Part shown: in pieces, positions 36,459-46,007 of the stretch
Position numbering within the stretch: the first letter of the stretch is position 1
Layout of the letters: each line of letters starts with the position of its first letter
DNA from: Thiodiazotropha sp040506195
GTDB taxonomy: Bacteria > Pseudomonadota > Gammaproteobacteria > Chromatiales > Chromatiaceae
Direction of reading: 5' to 3'
Assembly (NCBI GenBank): GCA_040506195.1
Contig: JBEVXH010000004.1
Location: forward strand, 62,001 to 126,000
Length of the DNA stretch: 64,000 nucleotides
Notes under the pieces: generated by a model
Database searches by the model: none
Seen by the model: the letters and a program-made list of their open reading frames with translations, nothing else
What the model was told of the DNA's origin: nothing
Made by a program: the position numbers and the translations under genes

Positions 36459-38498
36459 ATGAATGCCCTGATCAATATGCAAGGATTGCCCGCTTTCTCC
36501 GCCATCACTCCGGATATGGTTGAGCCCGCCATGGATCAACTGTTGCGGGAGAATCGGCAGACCATTCAACAGCTGCTCAGCTCGCGGCGGGAATACACCT
36601 GGAAGAATCTGGTCGAGCCTCTGGAAAAGGCAGAGGATCGTCTCAGCCGCACCTGGTCACCAGTGAGTCACATGAACTCTGTTGTCAACAATGATGAGCT
36701 GCGTGCGGCTTATAATGCAGTGCTGCCCAAACTGAGCGAATATGCCACCGAAGTCGGGCAAAACGGCCAACTCTGCAATGCCTACAAACAGGTTGCCGGA
36801 GAAGCGGGACTCGACCGAGCCCAGCGAAAGCTGTTGCAGAACGCCTTGCTCGATTTTCACCTGTCCGGTGTCGATCTGGAGGAGGATAAGAAACAGCGAT
36901 TCAAGGAGATCAGCCAGGAGCTGTCTCAACTGACCACCAAGTTCGAAGAGAATCTGCTCGATGCCACCAATGCCTGGAGCAAACTGATCACAGATGAATC
37001 GGCCCTGCAGGGGTTGCCGGAATCGGCTTTGGCGCTGGCCCGCCAAACCGCTGCTCAGCGCGACCAGGAGGGATGGTTGTTGACCCTTGAGTATCCCTCC
37101 TATCTGCCTGTGATGACCTACGCCGATGACCGTCAACTGCGTCGGGAGGTCTATGAGGCATTCGCCACCCGGGCATCGGATCAAGGGCCGCACGCCGGGC
37201 AATGGGATAATACAGAGGCCATGGAACGGATACTCGAACTGCGCCATGAACAGGCCGGTCTGTTGGGGTTCTCCAACTTTGCCGATCGCTCACTGGCCAA
37301 GAAAATGGCCCGTTCAAGCGATGAGGTGATCGCCTTTCTCACAGACCTTGCCGAACGGTCGCGCACTCAAGCGGAAAACGAACTGGATGAACTCCGGAAA
37401 TTCGCATCGGAGACATATGGTTTCGATGATCTGCAGGCGTGGGATATCGGATACTATGCGGAAAAACTGCGTCAGGATCGTCATAGTATAAGCCAGGAGG
37501 AGCTGAAGCCCTACTTCCCGGAAACCCGTGTATTGCCTGGCATGTTCGCGGTGGTGGAGCGTTTGTACGATATACGCATCGAAGAGACCAGGGGCATCGA
37601 TACCTGGCACCCCGACGTTCGTTTCTTCGAGATCCGCGACAGCCATAATCACCTGCGAGGCCAGTTCTATCTCGATCTCTATGCGCGCCCCAAGAAGCGT
37701 GGCGGCGCCTGGATGGATGAATGTGCAACCCGCTTCTTCACAGACACCATGGATCAGATCCCGGTCGCCTATCTCACCTGCAACTTCTCCCCCCCGGTGG
37801 ATGGCAGACCCTCACTCTTCACCCATGATGAGGTGCTGACCCTGTTCCATGAATTCGGCCACGGCCTGCACCATCTGTTAACCACGGTGGACTACCCGGC
37901 CGTCGCCGGCATCAACGGTGTCGCCTGGGATGCGGTGGAACTGCCCAGCCAGTTCATGGAAAACTGGTGCTGGGAAAAAGCGGCGCTCGACCTGATATCG
38001 GGCCATGTCGACACCGGTGACCCTATTCCCGATGAACTCTACCGGCGCATGTATGCTGCGAAAAACTTTCAGTCGGCGATGCAGATGGTGCGTCAGCTGG
38101 AGTTTGCGCTGTTCGACTTTCGTATTCACCGCGAATATGATCCCCGACGCGGTGGGCGCATCTACGAAATCCTGCAGGAGGTGCGTCAGCAGGTGGCTGT
38201 CATTACGCCTCCGGCCTGGAACCGGTTCGCCCATGGTTTCTCCCATATCTTCGCCGGTGGTTACGCCGCAGGTTACTACAGCTATAAATGGGCGGAAGTA
38301 CTCTCGGCCGATGCCTTCTCCCTGTTCGAGGAGCGTGGGATATTCAATGCGGATACCGGGCAGGCCTTTCTCCGGGAAGTGTTGCAGCAGGGAGGCTCCA
38401 GGGACGCGATGGAACTCTTCGTGGCCTTCAGGGGCAGAGAACCCGAGATTGAACCTCTGCTGCGCCATAGCGGCATCCTGGGCCCCCAGGGCCAGTAA
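36459..38498 (+). CDS. prlC: Oligopeptidase A (M3 metallopeptidase)
   Basis: A 679-residue cytoplasmic zinc peptidase that degrades oligopeptides, including cleaved signal peptides. The zinc motif HEFGH is at about residue 464 in LFHEFGHGLHHLLT, with the downstream glutamate in WDAVELPSQFMENW. Full length for the family. It follows the CNP1-like gene closely and ends at a strong hairpin at 38574. Confidence 0.97.
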   Translation: MNALINMQGLPAFSAITPDMVEPAMDQLLRENRQTIQQLLSSRREYTWKNLVEPLEKAEDRLSRTWSPVSHMNSVVNNDELRAAYNAVLPKLSEYATEVGQNGQLCNAYKQVAGEAGLDRAQRKLLQNALLDFHLSGVDLEEDKKQRFKEISQELSQLTTKFEENLLDATNAWSKLITDESALQGLPESALALARQTAAQRDQEGWLLTLEYPSYLPVMTYADDRQLRREVYEAFATRASDQGPHAGQWDNTEAMERILELRHEQAGLLGFSNFADRSLAKKMARSSDEVIAFLTDLAERSRTQAENELDELRKFASETYGFDDLQAWDIGYYAEKLRQDRHSISQEELKPYFPETRVLPGMFAVVERLYDIRIEETRGIDTWHPDVRFFEIRDSHNHLRGQFYLDLYARPKKRGGAWMDECATRFFTDTMDQIPVAYLTCNFSPPVDGRPSLFTHDEVLTLFHEFGHGLHHLLTTVDYPAVAGINGVAWDAVELPSQFMENWCWEKAALDLISGHVDTGDPIPDELYRRMYAAKNFQSAMQMVRQLEFALFDFRIHREYDPRRGGRIYEILQEVRQQVAVITPPAWNRFAHGFSHIFAGGYAAGYYSYKWAEVLSADAFSLFEERGIFNADTGQAFLREVLQQGGSRDAMELFVAFRGREPEIEPLLRHSGILGPQGQ

Positions 38499-38573
38499 TG
38501 GTAACGCCGCTGGGCGGAATAACAGCCCCGGCAGATTCGACTGGATCAGTCTTGACAGGCCTTGAAAAAAACC

Positions 38574-38595
38574 GGGTGACGCTGATGCGTCACCC
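38574..38595. terminator. Bidirectional terminator hairpin
   Basis: GGGTGACGC/GCGTCACCC, nine-base perfect stem with TGAT loop. On the minus strand it is followed by GGTTTTTTTC, a good T-run, ending the 38777-38995 gene transcript; on the plus strand it ends prlC with a weaker T-rich tail. A second hairpin CATCCC/GGGATG lies at 38719-38734. Confidence 0.75.
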
Positions 38596-38776
38596 CTGTC
38601 GGGTTTCTTGAATATACCCAACCAACACCACTGATCACTGCCTCATGCACCCCATATCAACCATTTTCTGTAAGGTAACAGTTGACAGGTAAGGCAGATC
38701 AAACAGTTTTCGCAAACCCATCCCCTGAGGGATGATCACTCTATTCTGAACTGTGCGATCGAACTATCGCTGAAGG

Positions 38777-38995
38777 CTAGCCCTCAGCGATATAGTCATC
38801 CGTATCGTTTCCACAGACTATTTTACGATCCTCCAACACCATATTCTGGTAGATGCTCTTGGTTACCTCACTCTCGAAGTAGATTTCAACGCCATTATCG
38901 CCGTCACCCTCATAGAGACAGGGATGTCCCTCTATATCGGTCACATCACGCAAGGTAATCGGGTCCAAGGTGGTTCGAATATTCATATTCGGCAT
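38777..38995 (-). CDS. Small conserved-looking hypothetical protein (72 aa)
   Basis: 72 residues, acidic, no membrane helix. It reads as a compact beta-rich domain (TLRDVTDIEGHPCLYEGDG, then VEIYFESEVTKSIYQN). No family recognised. Two terminator-like hairpins downstream and an AT-rich promoter side support expression. It sits between prlC and the antiporter gene. Confidence 0.6.
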   Translation of the reverse strand: MPNMNIRTTLDPITLRDVTDIEGHPCLYEGDGDNGVEIYFESEVTKSIYQNMVLEDRKIVCGNDTDDYIAEG

Positions 38996-39349
38996 CTCCG
39001 CAAAGCGTCTCTCATCACCTTTAAGCTATAGAAATACCCAGCAAAATAATCAAGTAATTATCGGGCCCTAATCAGATGAGGAAATTGGGGAATTTGCAGT
39101 GACTGCACTATTGCAACTTGACCTGACCACTCACAATATTCAGTCAATGAGTTGTCAATGTAAGCTGCAAATAGACACAGATTTATCTACTTACCGTACG
39201 ACATGGCCAACACAGGACCTATCCCGCGTCTCCATGCAGGGGAGAAAAAACTGCTTAATTTGCGGGCTTAAAAAAAAAATTCGCGACTATTTGCGGCTTG
39301 CTTTTTCACAACAACACCCTCCCTGAGGGCGAGATCATGAATGCTGGAT
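38996..39349. other. Intergenic region with repeat fragment, no convincing gene
   Basis: 354 bases between the 72-residue gene and the end of the antiporter gene. Contains a nine- to ten-A run (39271-39279), a copy of the ATTTGCGGCTTGC motif (39288-39300) shared with the 33.5-kb gap, and a small hairpin CCCTC/GAGGG (39317-39329) that could end the antiporter transcript. A 75-codon plus-strand frame here has no protein-like features. Confidence 0.5.
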
Positions 39350-40660
39350 CTACGCAGTGGTGAATATTTCAAAAAAGAACCAATAAACGAAACTGGCCAA
39401 CAACAGACCGAAAAACATCACCGGCAAACCGGTACGCATCCATATCATGGGGGAGATCCTGGCCTCGGGCATGCCGCTCTTTTCCGATTCGCTGACAGCG
39501 ATGATGTTGGCGGTAGCACCAAGATGGGTGCCGTTGCCTCCCAGCCCCACTCCCAAGGCCAAGGCCCACCACAGAGGGGCGATATTCACGCCGCTGCTCT
39601 CAAGTCCAAGGATGATCGGAATCATAGTGACGGTAAAGGGGATATTGTCGACCACAGCACTCAGTATCGCCGCCACCCACATCAGCAACAGCCCGGTCAG
39701 CATCAGCATGGCAGGGTCTTCTGCCAGCATTGCCAATTTACGGCCGAACAGATCGAGCAATCCCGATGACTCAACGCCGCCGACGATAATGAACAGCCCG
39801 GCAAAGAAAAACAGCACCGACCAATTCACCGAACCAAACAACTTCTCCACATCGGGACGCATTGAAAAAAGCGCGATACTGACACCGATAAACGAGGCGT
39901 AGGCCGGCAATAGATGCAGATTGTGATGGACAAAGAACAGCACCACCACAACCCCAAGGGCGAACAGAATTCTCTTCAGACCCTGTGCATCCTTGATCGC
40001 ATGTGTCGCCACCAACTTCCTGGGATCCTCACCCCCGCTCATGAGCTGATTCCTGAAAAGGTACAACATCAGTCCTACAGTGCCTATCCACACCACCAAC
40101 ACAGGCAAACCCATGTGTACCAGGAAGGAGTTGAAACTGATATCCGCCGCACTGCCGATCATCAGGTTCGGCGGGTCGCCCACCAGAGTGGCGGCGCCGC
40201 CGATGTTGGACAGCATCGCCTCCGCCATGAGATAGGGCATCGGATTGATCTTGAGCAGACGACAGATCAATACCGTCAGCGGTGCAAACACAATGACTGT
40301 TGTGACATTATCGAGGATCATGCTGATCACACTCACCGCAAGACTGAGATAGATCAGCAGCAGCTTGGGATTGCCGTTTGCCCAGTGGGTGATGTGCACG
40401 GCCGCGAAATCGAAGGCGCCGGTCGGTCGTAGCAGGGCCACCAGCATCATCATTGCGGCAAGAAGCAGTATTGTATTGCCGTCAACCGCCAGTATGGCCG
40501 CCTCCTGGGAGTAGAACCCCATCAACATGCCAATCCCGATCATCACCACCGCACCGAGGATGGCGGCGATCGTACGGTGCATCTTCTCCGAAAAGATCAG
40601 CACATAGGAGAGCACCAGAACAGATGCCGAGGCCCACATTTCCGCGGTTATCGTCTCCAT
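39350..40660 (-). CDS. NhaD/ArsB superfamily ion antiporter
   Basis: 436-residue inner-membrane transporter with about 11-12 helices. Diagnostic segments are ILDNVTTVIVFAPL, NIGGAATLVGDPPNLMIGSA, and the pseudo-repeat SAVVDNIPFTVTMIPII with GNGTHLGATANIIAV. These place it in the ion transporter superfamily with NhaD, ArsB and the P protein; Na+/H+ exchange is more likely than arsenite export because no ars genes accompany it. It starts 12 bases after a CBS-domain gene in the ttcA operon. Confidence 0.88.
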   Translation of the reverse strand: METITAEMWASASVLVLSYVLIFSEKMHRTIAAILGAVVMIGIGMLMGFYSQEAAILAVDGNTILLLAAMMMLVALLRPTGAFDFAAVHITHWANGNPKLLLIYLSLAVSVISMILDNVTTVIVFAPLTVLICRLLKINPMPYLMAEAMLSNIGGAATLVGDPPNLMIGSAADISFNSFLVHMGLPVLVVWIGTVGLMLYLFRNQLMSGGEDPRKLVATHAIKDAQGLKRILFALGVVVVLFFVHHNLHLLPAYASFIGVSIALFSMRPDVEKLFGSVNWSVLFFFAGLFIIVGGVESSGLLDLFGRKLAMLAEDPAMLMLTGLLLMWVAAILSAVVDNIPFTVTMIPIILGLESSGVNIAPLWWALALGVGLGGNGTHLGATANIIAVSESEKSGMPEARISPMIWMRTGLPVMFFGLLLASFVYWFFFEIFTTA

Positions 40661-40672
40661 CTGTCCGCTCGT

Positions 40673-41131
40673 CTACTCGACGCAACACTCTTTGGTGACG
40701 ACCGCCCTGGCGATACTCATCCGGGTTACCACACCCTGGTACTCCCCCCCCTCGGTGACAAACAGATACTCTGTATTGTATTGCTCCATGATCGCCAATG
40801 CCTTGATTGCCTGAAAATTTGACGACAGCTGAATTGCATCGGGGAAGATGTAATCATCAACCACCTCCTCCATCAGCTCATCCGAGCGCATGTGGGGGAA
40901 ATCGAGATGTTCGATATCGTCACCGAGCAGATGGGCGCCGTGGATCACATCCTCGGGTATACAGCAGAGCAGAAACAGATGCCTGACGGAGAATCGGCCA
41001 CTCAGTTTTCCCTCGGCATCCACATAGGGTATCCCCGGAACATCCTTATCCACACACTCCCACATCACCTCGCCGATACGCATCCCCGGACGGGCGACCT
41101 TGGTGGGAATCGATATATGCTTGATCTTCAT
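40673..41131 (-). CDS. CBS-domain protein
   Basis: 152 residues with a pair of CBS domains (first around IGEVMWECVDKDVPGIPYVD, second around LSSNFQAIKALAIMEQYNTEYLFVTE). CBS pairs bind adenine nucleotides and gate transporters. It overlaps ttcA by four bases (ATGA) and the antiporter begins 12 bases later, which suggests it regulates that antiporter by energy state; this role is inference. Confidence 0.85.
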   Translation of the reverse strand: MKIKHISIPTKVARPGMRIGEVMWECVDKDVPGIPYVDAEGKLSGRFSVRHLFLLCCIPEDVIHGAHLLGDDIEHLDFPHMRSDELMEEVVDDYIFPDAIQLSSNFQAIKALAIMEQYNTEYLFVTEGGEYQGVVTRMSIARAVVTKECCVE

Positions 41132-41862
41132 GGCGGCGTTTCATCCATCAATGGCTTCATGGCATGCAGCATACTGGCGAAGAGGTGCCGGTTCTGCCGC
41201 TCCTCCCTTGCCAGCAGCTGCTTCATATATGCTCGCCGGGTGGGGGCGGTAAAGCAAGCGGGGCAGCTATCGGGAATGATCGGCAAACCCGCCTCGACGG
41301 CAAAGACGCCTGTTTGGGTCTCGCGGCAGTAGACCAGTGGCCGGATAATCCGGATATCTCCCGCATCGTTGAGGTAGTGGGCCTTCATGGTGCGCAGCTG
41401 CCCTTCGTGAAACATGGACATCAACAGGCTCTCCGCCAGATCATCCAGATGCTGCGCCAGGGCCAGCACATTATAGCCCTCGCGACGACCGGTGGTATAC
41501 ATAATGCCGCGTTTCATCCGTGCACAGTAGGCACAGAAGGAGTTTCCATCCATGTTCTCCCTGGCCTCTTCCATGATGGGTTGCTCCGCATAGTGCCAAG
41601 GCACTCCGAGCCCTTCATAGTAGGCCTTGAGCGGCGCCGGATCGAAACCCTCGATCTGCGGGTCGACAGTGATGACCCCCAGCTCGAAGCGGACCGGGGC
41701 ATAGCTCTTCAGATGACAGAGGATCTGCAGCAGTGAGAGGGAATCCTTGCCGCCGGAAACGCCCAGGAGGATTCTATCCCCCTCACGGATCATGTCGAAA
41801 TCGGCAATCGCCTTGCCGACCTTGCGCAACAGGGATTTCGGTGGTTTTTGATATTCGGTCAT
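41128..41862 (-). CDS. ttcA: tRNA 2-thiocytidine biosynthesis protein TtcA
   Basis: 244 residues from ATG 41862; the frame continues upstream into sequence that is the antisense of qmcA and is not used. TtcA thiolates C32 of certain tRNAs using an Fe-S cluster. PP-loop SGGKDS is at 36-41, the first cysteine pair CAYC at 110-113, and a later CPAC completes the cluster site. It shares four bases with the CBS gene and is divergent from qmcA. Confidence 0.95.
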   Translation of the reverse strand: MTEYQKPPKSLLRKVGKAIADFDMIREGDRILLGVSGGKDSLSLLQILCHLKSYAPVRFELGVITVDPQIEGFDPAPLKAYYEGLGVPWHYAEQPIMEEARENMDGNSFCAYCARMKRGIMYTTGRREGYNVLALAQHLDDLAESLLMSMFHEGQLRTMKAHYLNDAGDIRIIRPLVYCRETQTGVFAVEAGLPIIPDSCPACFTAPTRRAYMKQLLAREERQNRHLFASMLHAMKPLMDETPP

Positions 41863-41962
41863 CGCTGCATTTTGACATGAAGCCCGCAGGCCACCAATGC
41901 CGGTGATTGCATTTAGTGGCCGGATCAAGCATCTTTGCGGAATCTCAGCACAATAGAGGACC

Positions 41963-42892
41963 ATGAGTATGGATATCTTCGTAATTGTCGTCTTGGTGTT
42001 CGCAATCCTACTGGTGGTACTCGGCGCGAAGCGGGTGCCGCAAGGAAACGAGTACACGGTGGAGCGTTTCGGGCGTTATACGAAGACCCTGCGCCCCGGG
42101 CTCAATCTCATCGTACCGGTCATCGACCAGATCGGCAAAAAGATGAATATGATGGAGCAGGTACTGGATGTACCCTCGCAGGAGGTCATCACCCGGGACA
42201 ACGCCATGGTCACGGTGGACGGGGTGATCTTTTTCCAGGTACTCGATGCCTCCCAGGCGGCCTATGAGGTCAACAACCTCTACAGCGCCATACTCAACCT
42301 GACCATGACCAATATCCGCACCGTCATGGGTTCGATGGATCTGGACCAACTCCTTTCCCAACGCGATACCATCAATACCCAACTGCTGACTGTGGTGGAC
42401 GATGCCACCACACCCTGGGGTGTAAAGGTTACCCGTATCGAAATCAAGGACATCTCACCCCCAAGAGACCTGGTCGACGCCATGGCCAGGCAGATGAAGG
42501 CCGAGCGTGAGAAGCGCGCCGCCATCCTGGAAGCGGAGGGCATGCGCCAATCCGCCATCCTCAAGGCGGAGGGTGAAAAGCAATCCGCCATCCTGGAGGC
42601 CGAGGGCGAAAAGGAGGCCGCTTTTCGTGAGGCCGAGGCACGTGAGCGACTGGCTCAGGCGGAAGGAAGGGCGACCGCGATGGTATCGGAGGCGATCGCC
42701 AAGGGGGATGTCAATGCCATCAACTACTTCATTGCACAACGATATACCGAAGCCCTGCAACAGATCGCCTCGGCCGAAAACCAGAAGGTCATCATGATGC
42801 CGCTGGAGGCGTCGAGCCTGATCGGTTCCCTTGCCGGAATCACTGAAATCGCCAAGCAGTCTTTCGACGCAAAGATAAAAGGAGCGGATTGA
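41963..42892 (+). CDS. qmcA: SPFH/Band 7 membrane protease-associated protein QmcA
   Basis: 309 residues: an N-terminal membrane helix, the SPFH/stomatin domain (YTVERFGRYTKTLRPGLNLIVP, then VDGVIFFQVLDASQAAYEV), and a long alanine-glutamate coiled coil (EAEGMRQSAILKAEGEKQSA). It forms oligomeric membrane microdomain assemblies. It overlaps nfeD by four bases; SPFH-NfeD pairs are a conserved functional unit. Confidence 0.95.
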   Translation: MSMDIFVIVVLVFAILLVVLGAKRVPQGNEYTVERFGRYTKTLRPGLNLIVPVIDQIGKKMNMMEQVLDVPSQEVITRDNAMVTVDGVIFFQVLDASQAAYEVNNLYSAILNLTMTNIRTVMGSMDLDQLLSQRDTINTQLLTVVDDATTPWGVKVTRIEIKDISPPRDLVDAMARQMKAEREKRAAILEAEGMRQSAILKAEGEKQSAILEAEGEKEAAFREAEARERLAQAEGRATAMVSEAIAKGDVNAINYFIAQRYTEALQQIASAENQKVIMMPLEASSLIGSLAGITEIAKQSFDAKIKGAD

Positions 42893-43338
42893 TGCAGTGG
42901 TTCACCCAGCTCGATTACTGGCACTGGCTGATACTTGCCGTGGTGCTGATGATCCTCGAGGTCTTCTCACCCGGCGCCTTTCTTCTCTGGCTGGGCCTGG
43001 CCGCGGGAACGGTGGGTTTGCTGTTACTGCTGATACCGGACATTACCTGGCAGATACAGATACTGCTGTTTGCCATGCTGAGTGTGGCGACCATTGTCCT
43101 GGTGCGCGCCTTTCTCCAGCGCAGGCCCATCGAAACCGATCAGCCCCATCTCAATCGAAGGGGCGAGCAGTACCTCGACCGCACCTTCACCCTTCAGGAA
43201 CCCATCGTCAATGGCGAGGGCAAGATCCATGTGGACGACACCACCTGGAAGATCACCGGAGAGGATTGCCCCGCCGGAACCCGGATAAGAATCTCCGGTG
43301 TGCAGGGTGTAGTATTGCAGGTCTCTCCAGTCGACTGA
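42889..43338 (+). CDS. NfeD family protein
   Basis: 149 residues with two to three membrane helices (WLILAVVLMILEVFSPGAFLLW and following) and a C-terminal OB-fold (about 90-149; GEGKIHVDDTTWKITGEDCPAG). A short NfeD without the protease domain. Translationally coupled to qmcA through an ATGA overlap. It is followed by a 254-base gap with a perfect TATAAT (43393-43398) but no clear -35. Confidence 0.93.
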   Translation: MMQWFTQLDYWHWLILAVVLMILEVFSPGAFLLWLGLAAGTVGLLLLLIPDITWQIQILLFAMLSVATIVLVRAFLQRRPIETDQPHLNRRGEQYLDRTFTLQEPIVNGEGKIHVDDTTWKITGEDCPAGTRIRISGVQGVVLQVSPVD

Positions 43339-43592
43339 TACTCCCAGCTTGTTTATGTTCAGGCGTCTGTGAAGTCTGGTAAAAAGAGCTATTATAATTT
43401 TGGGTAAACAAACTCAAGATTCCTTTTGGTCGTACCGATATATAAAACAGGCCTGTCACTAAATGTTGCCGTAAATCGTTGAACGGGATAGGTCATCGGT
43501 CGGGGAATTTCCACAGCTCATTCCCTTAATCAGTCACCGCCTCATGGATGAGCTGTCGCACTATAACCTGGCGGCATTCAGAGGCAACTGAC

Positions 43593-44801
43593 ATGCACAC
43601 AGAGACCCACGCAATTCTATTCGTCGACAGTGATAGCAATCAGCTACAGTCCTTGAAGCGAACCCTGCGTGAATTCAGGCATAAATGGCAGCTCCACTAT
43701 GCCGCAGATGCACAACAGGCTCTGGAAATCATGCAGCAGGTAGCGGTTGACATAATGGTCAGTGAAACCCAGCTCGCCGGCAAGCCGGGCAGTGAACTGC
43801 TGAAAGAGATTAAACTCCACTACCCGAGTACGACACGGCTATTGTTTTCCGGGCAGGCGATGCGTACCCCGGCACAGGAGGTAGTCCATCATGCCCACCA
43901 GTTTATCGCCAAGCCTTGCGGCAGCGATGAGCTGATTAACATCCTGCAACGGGTATTTCATTTACGAAGTCTGTTAAACAATCCATCCATCGAGGAGATG
44001 ATCAGCAGCCTGGGCACCCTGCCCAGTCTACCCTCCACCTATCAGCAGATGATTACAGCCCTGCAAACCGACACTGCCTCGGTCAAGGATATCGGCAAGA
44101 TCGTAGCCCAGGATATCGGCATGTCAGCCAAAATCCTGCAGATGGTCAACTCGGCATTCTTCGGTCTGCCGCAGCAGGTCGCCTCTCCTGAACGCGCCGT
44201 AACGCTTTTGGGCATAGAGACAGTCAGCAACCTGGCGCTGACCGCCGGCGTCTTTTCGCAACTCGACCCCGATGTAATGAAGGAGTTTCACCTGGAACAA
44301 CTGTGGCAGCACAGCTTGCTCGTCTCGGGACTGGTACAACGCCTTTCCCAGGCAGCCGGGATGGATCAGCAACAGCGTCAGCTTCCGGTAATGGCGGGCC
44401 TGATGCATGACCTGGGCAAACTGCTCCTGGCCACCCATAATAGCGCAGAGTATCGACGCATCGTGCAACAGGCAGAGCGGGATAATGTACCGCTGTATGA
44501 GGTCGAATCTGAATCACTATGGTGCAGCCACGCCACCGTCGGCGCCTATCTGATGGGGCTGTGGGGACTTCCCCTCAGTGCGGTCGAGGCGGTCGCCCTG
44601 CACCACGCAGCTGAAGAGCAGAGTCGAGAGCGTCTCGATTGCCTGCTGGTATATGCCGCCAACCTGCTTGTGAACGGATTAAAAAACACTCGATACTATG
44701 ACTATTATTCTACAGAGCGGTTGCAGGCCCTGCTGACAGCTGATGAGTATGGTAAGTGGAGATCCATTACTGAGGAGTACCTTGATGGAAAAGCTGCCTG
44801 A
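43593..44801 (+). CDS. HDOD-domain protein with degenerate receiver
   Basis: 402 residues from ATG 43593 (GAGG eight bases upstream). Residues 7-115 fold as a receiver, with AILFVDSD acidic residues and a lysine in FIAKPCGS, but the phosphoacceptor position is glutamate (E58 in IMVSETQL) instead of aspartate, so it cannot be phosphorylated normally and may be locked. Residues about 125-330 are an HDOD domain (LPSLPSTYQQM, QDIGMSAKILQMVNSAFFGLP). HDOD proteins act in c-di-GMP, stress or motility signalling without known catalysis. It overlaps the next gene by 17 bases. Confidence 0.85.
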   Translation: MHTETHAILFVDSDSNQLQSLKRTLREFRHKWQLHYAADAQQALEIMQQVAVDIMVSETQLAGKPGSELLKEIKLHYPSTTRLLFSGQAMRTPAQEVVHHAHQFIAKPCGSDELINILQRVFHLRSLLNNPSIEEMISSLGTLPSLPSTYQQMITALQTDTASVKDIGKIVAQDIGMSAKILQMVNSAFFGLPQQVASPERAVTLLGIETVSNLALTAGVFSQLDPDVMKEFHLEQLWQHSLLVSGLVQRLSQAAGMDQQQRQLPVMAGLMHDLGKLLLATHNSAEYRRIVQQAERDNVPLYEVESESLWCSHATVGAYLMGLWGLPLSAVEAVALHHAAEEQSRERLDCLLVYAANLLVNGLKNTRYYDYYSTERLQALLTADEYGKWRSITEEYLDGKAA

Positions 44802-45930
44802 AAAGGTCCTGATGGTCGATGACGACCGCAATCTGCTCGATTCCTTCCAACGTCAATTTCGTAAACGACTCAATCTAGAAACCGCCACCAGCGGCGCGGA
44901 TGGGGTACAGGCCGTTCAGGATGGCGGACCATTTGCGGTGGTTATCTCCGATATGCAGATGCCGAATATGGACGGGATTGAGTTTCTCTCCAAGGTACAT
45001 ACGATTTCACCCAACACAGTGCGTATCATGCTCACCGGTAACGCTAACCTGGCTGTGGCCATTGATGCGGTCAACGACGGTCATATCTTTCGTTTCCTGA
45101 ACAAGCCCGTGGAGACAGACCAGCTCTACCAGACAATTGCCGATGCCGTTCAGCAGTATCGCCTGATCACCTCGGAAAAGATACTCCTGAATAAGACACT
45201 CAAAGGCGCTGTCGACCTGATGGCGGATATACTCAGCATGGTCAACCCGGTAGCCTTCAGCCATTCGTCACGGATCAAACAATATGCCCATACCATCGTC
45301 AACAGTCTCTCCCTGGAAGACAGCTGGCACTACGACCTTGCCGCCATGCTGTGCCAGCTTGGCTATATCAGCCTGCCGGAGGATCTGGTACGCAAAGTCG
45401 CTGAAGGCGAGGAGTTGAGTCAGGCGGAACGCCAGCACTACACATCCCATCCCGCCATGGGGGCAAGGCTCTTGAAACACATCCCCAGACTGGAAGTCGT
45501 CTCCGAGATGGTGGAGCGGCAAAACGACAATGTGGGAAAGATCGAATTCCAGGGAAAACTCTCAAATCAGAACAAAGCTATTCTCGGTGGCCAGATCTTA
45601 CGTGTCGCCATTGCCTACGAGCAACTGATCAGCCAAGGCATGGATGAGCGGGCAGCGATCGATGAGCTTAAGGACAACCCGGCAAACTATGACCCGATAC
45701 TGGTCGAAACCCTGGCACTGGGCTCTCAGAACCGCAAGGTTGAGGTCATGACGCTCCCAATCAATAAGCTGGAACCCGGACTGATACTCGACCAACCGAT
45801 CAAGACACAAGCCGGCACACTGCTGGTGGCCAAGGGTCAGGTACTAAGCCAGGCGGTACTGTTCCGGTTATTGGCGGCAGAAGAGAGCGGGATCGTATCC
45901 GGCTCGGTAAGGGTGTTCAAGGTTACTTGA
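44785..45930 (+). CDS. Response regulator with degenerate HD-GYP-like domain
   Basis: 381 residues from ATG 44785 (GAGGAG upstream). The receiver is intact: DDD pair, Asp56 in VVISDMQMPNMDG, and lysine in FLNKPVE. The second domain aligns with RpfG-type HD-GYP, but where active enzymes have LHDIGK it reads LCQLGY, and the HHExxDGxGYP segment is replaced by VERQNDN. Metal binding and c-di-GMP hydrolysis are therefore unlikely; a binding or scaffold role fits better. It overlaps the HDOD gene by 17 bases, so the two are made together. A PilZ-like C-terminal stretch (LPINKLEPGLILDQPIKTQAG) is possible. Confidence 0.85.
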   Translation: MEKLPEKVLMVDDDRNLLDSFQRQFRKRLNLETATSGADGVQAVQDGGPFAVVISDMQMPNMDGIEFLSKVHTISPNTVRIMLTGNANLAVAIDAVNDGHIFRFLNKPVETDQLYQTIADAVQQYRLITSEKILLNKTLKGAVDLMADILSMVNPVAFSHSSRIKQYAHTIVNSLSLEDSWHYDLAAMLCQLGYISLPEDLVRKVAEGEELSQAERQHYTSHPAMGARLLKHIPRLEVVSEMVERQNDNVGKIEFQGKLSNQNKAILGGQILRVAIAYEQLISQGMDERAAIDELKDNPANYDPILVETLALGSQNRKVEVMTLPINKLEPGLILDQPIKTQAGTLLVAKGQVLSQAVLFRLLAAEESGIVSGSVRVFKVT

Positions 45931-46007
45931 CGCTAGCGGCCGTCACCGCCACGCCTCACCGTTCATCTGCCGGCATCCTTCAATCCTTGGCATTCTGATG
46001 GGGGTAC

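Noticed and set aside
39099..39326. 75-codon plus-strand frame between the 72-residue gene and the antiporter
   Set aside because: Overlaps repeat sequence and a poly-A run; codon use unlike neighbours.
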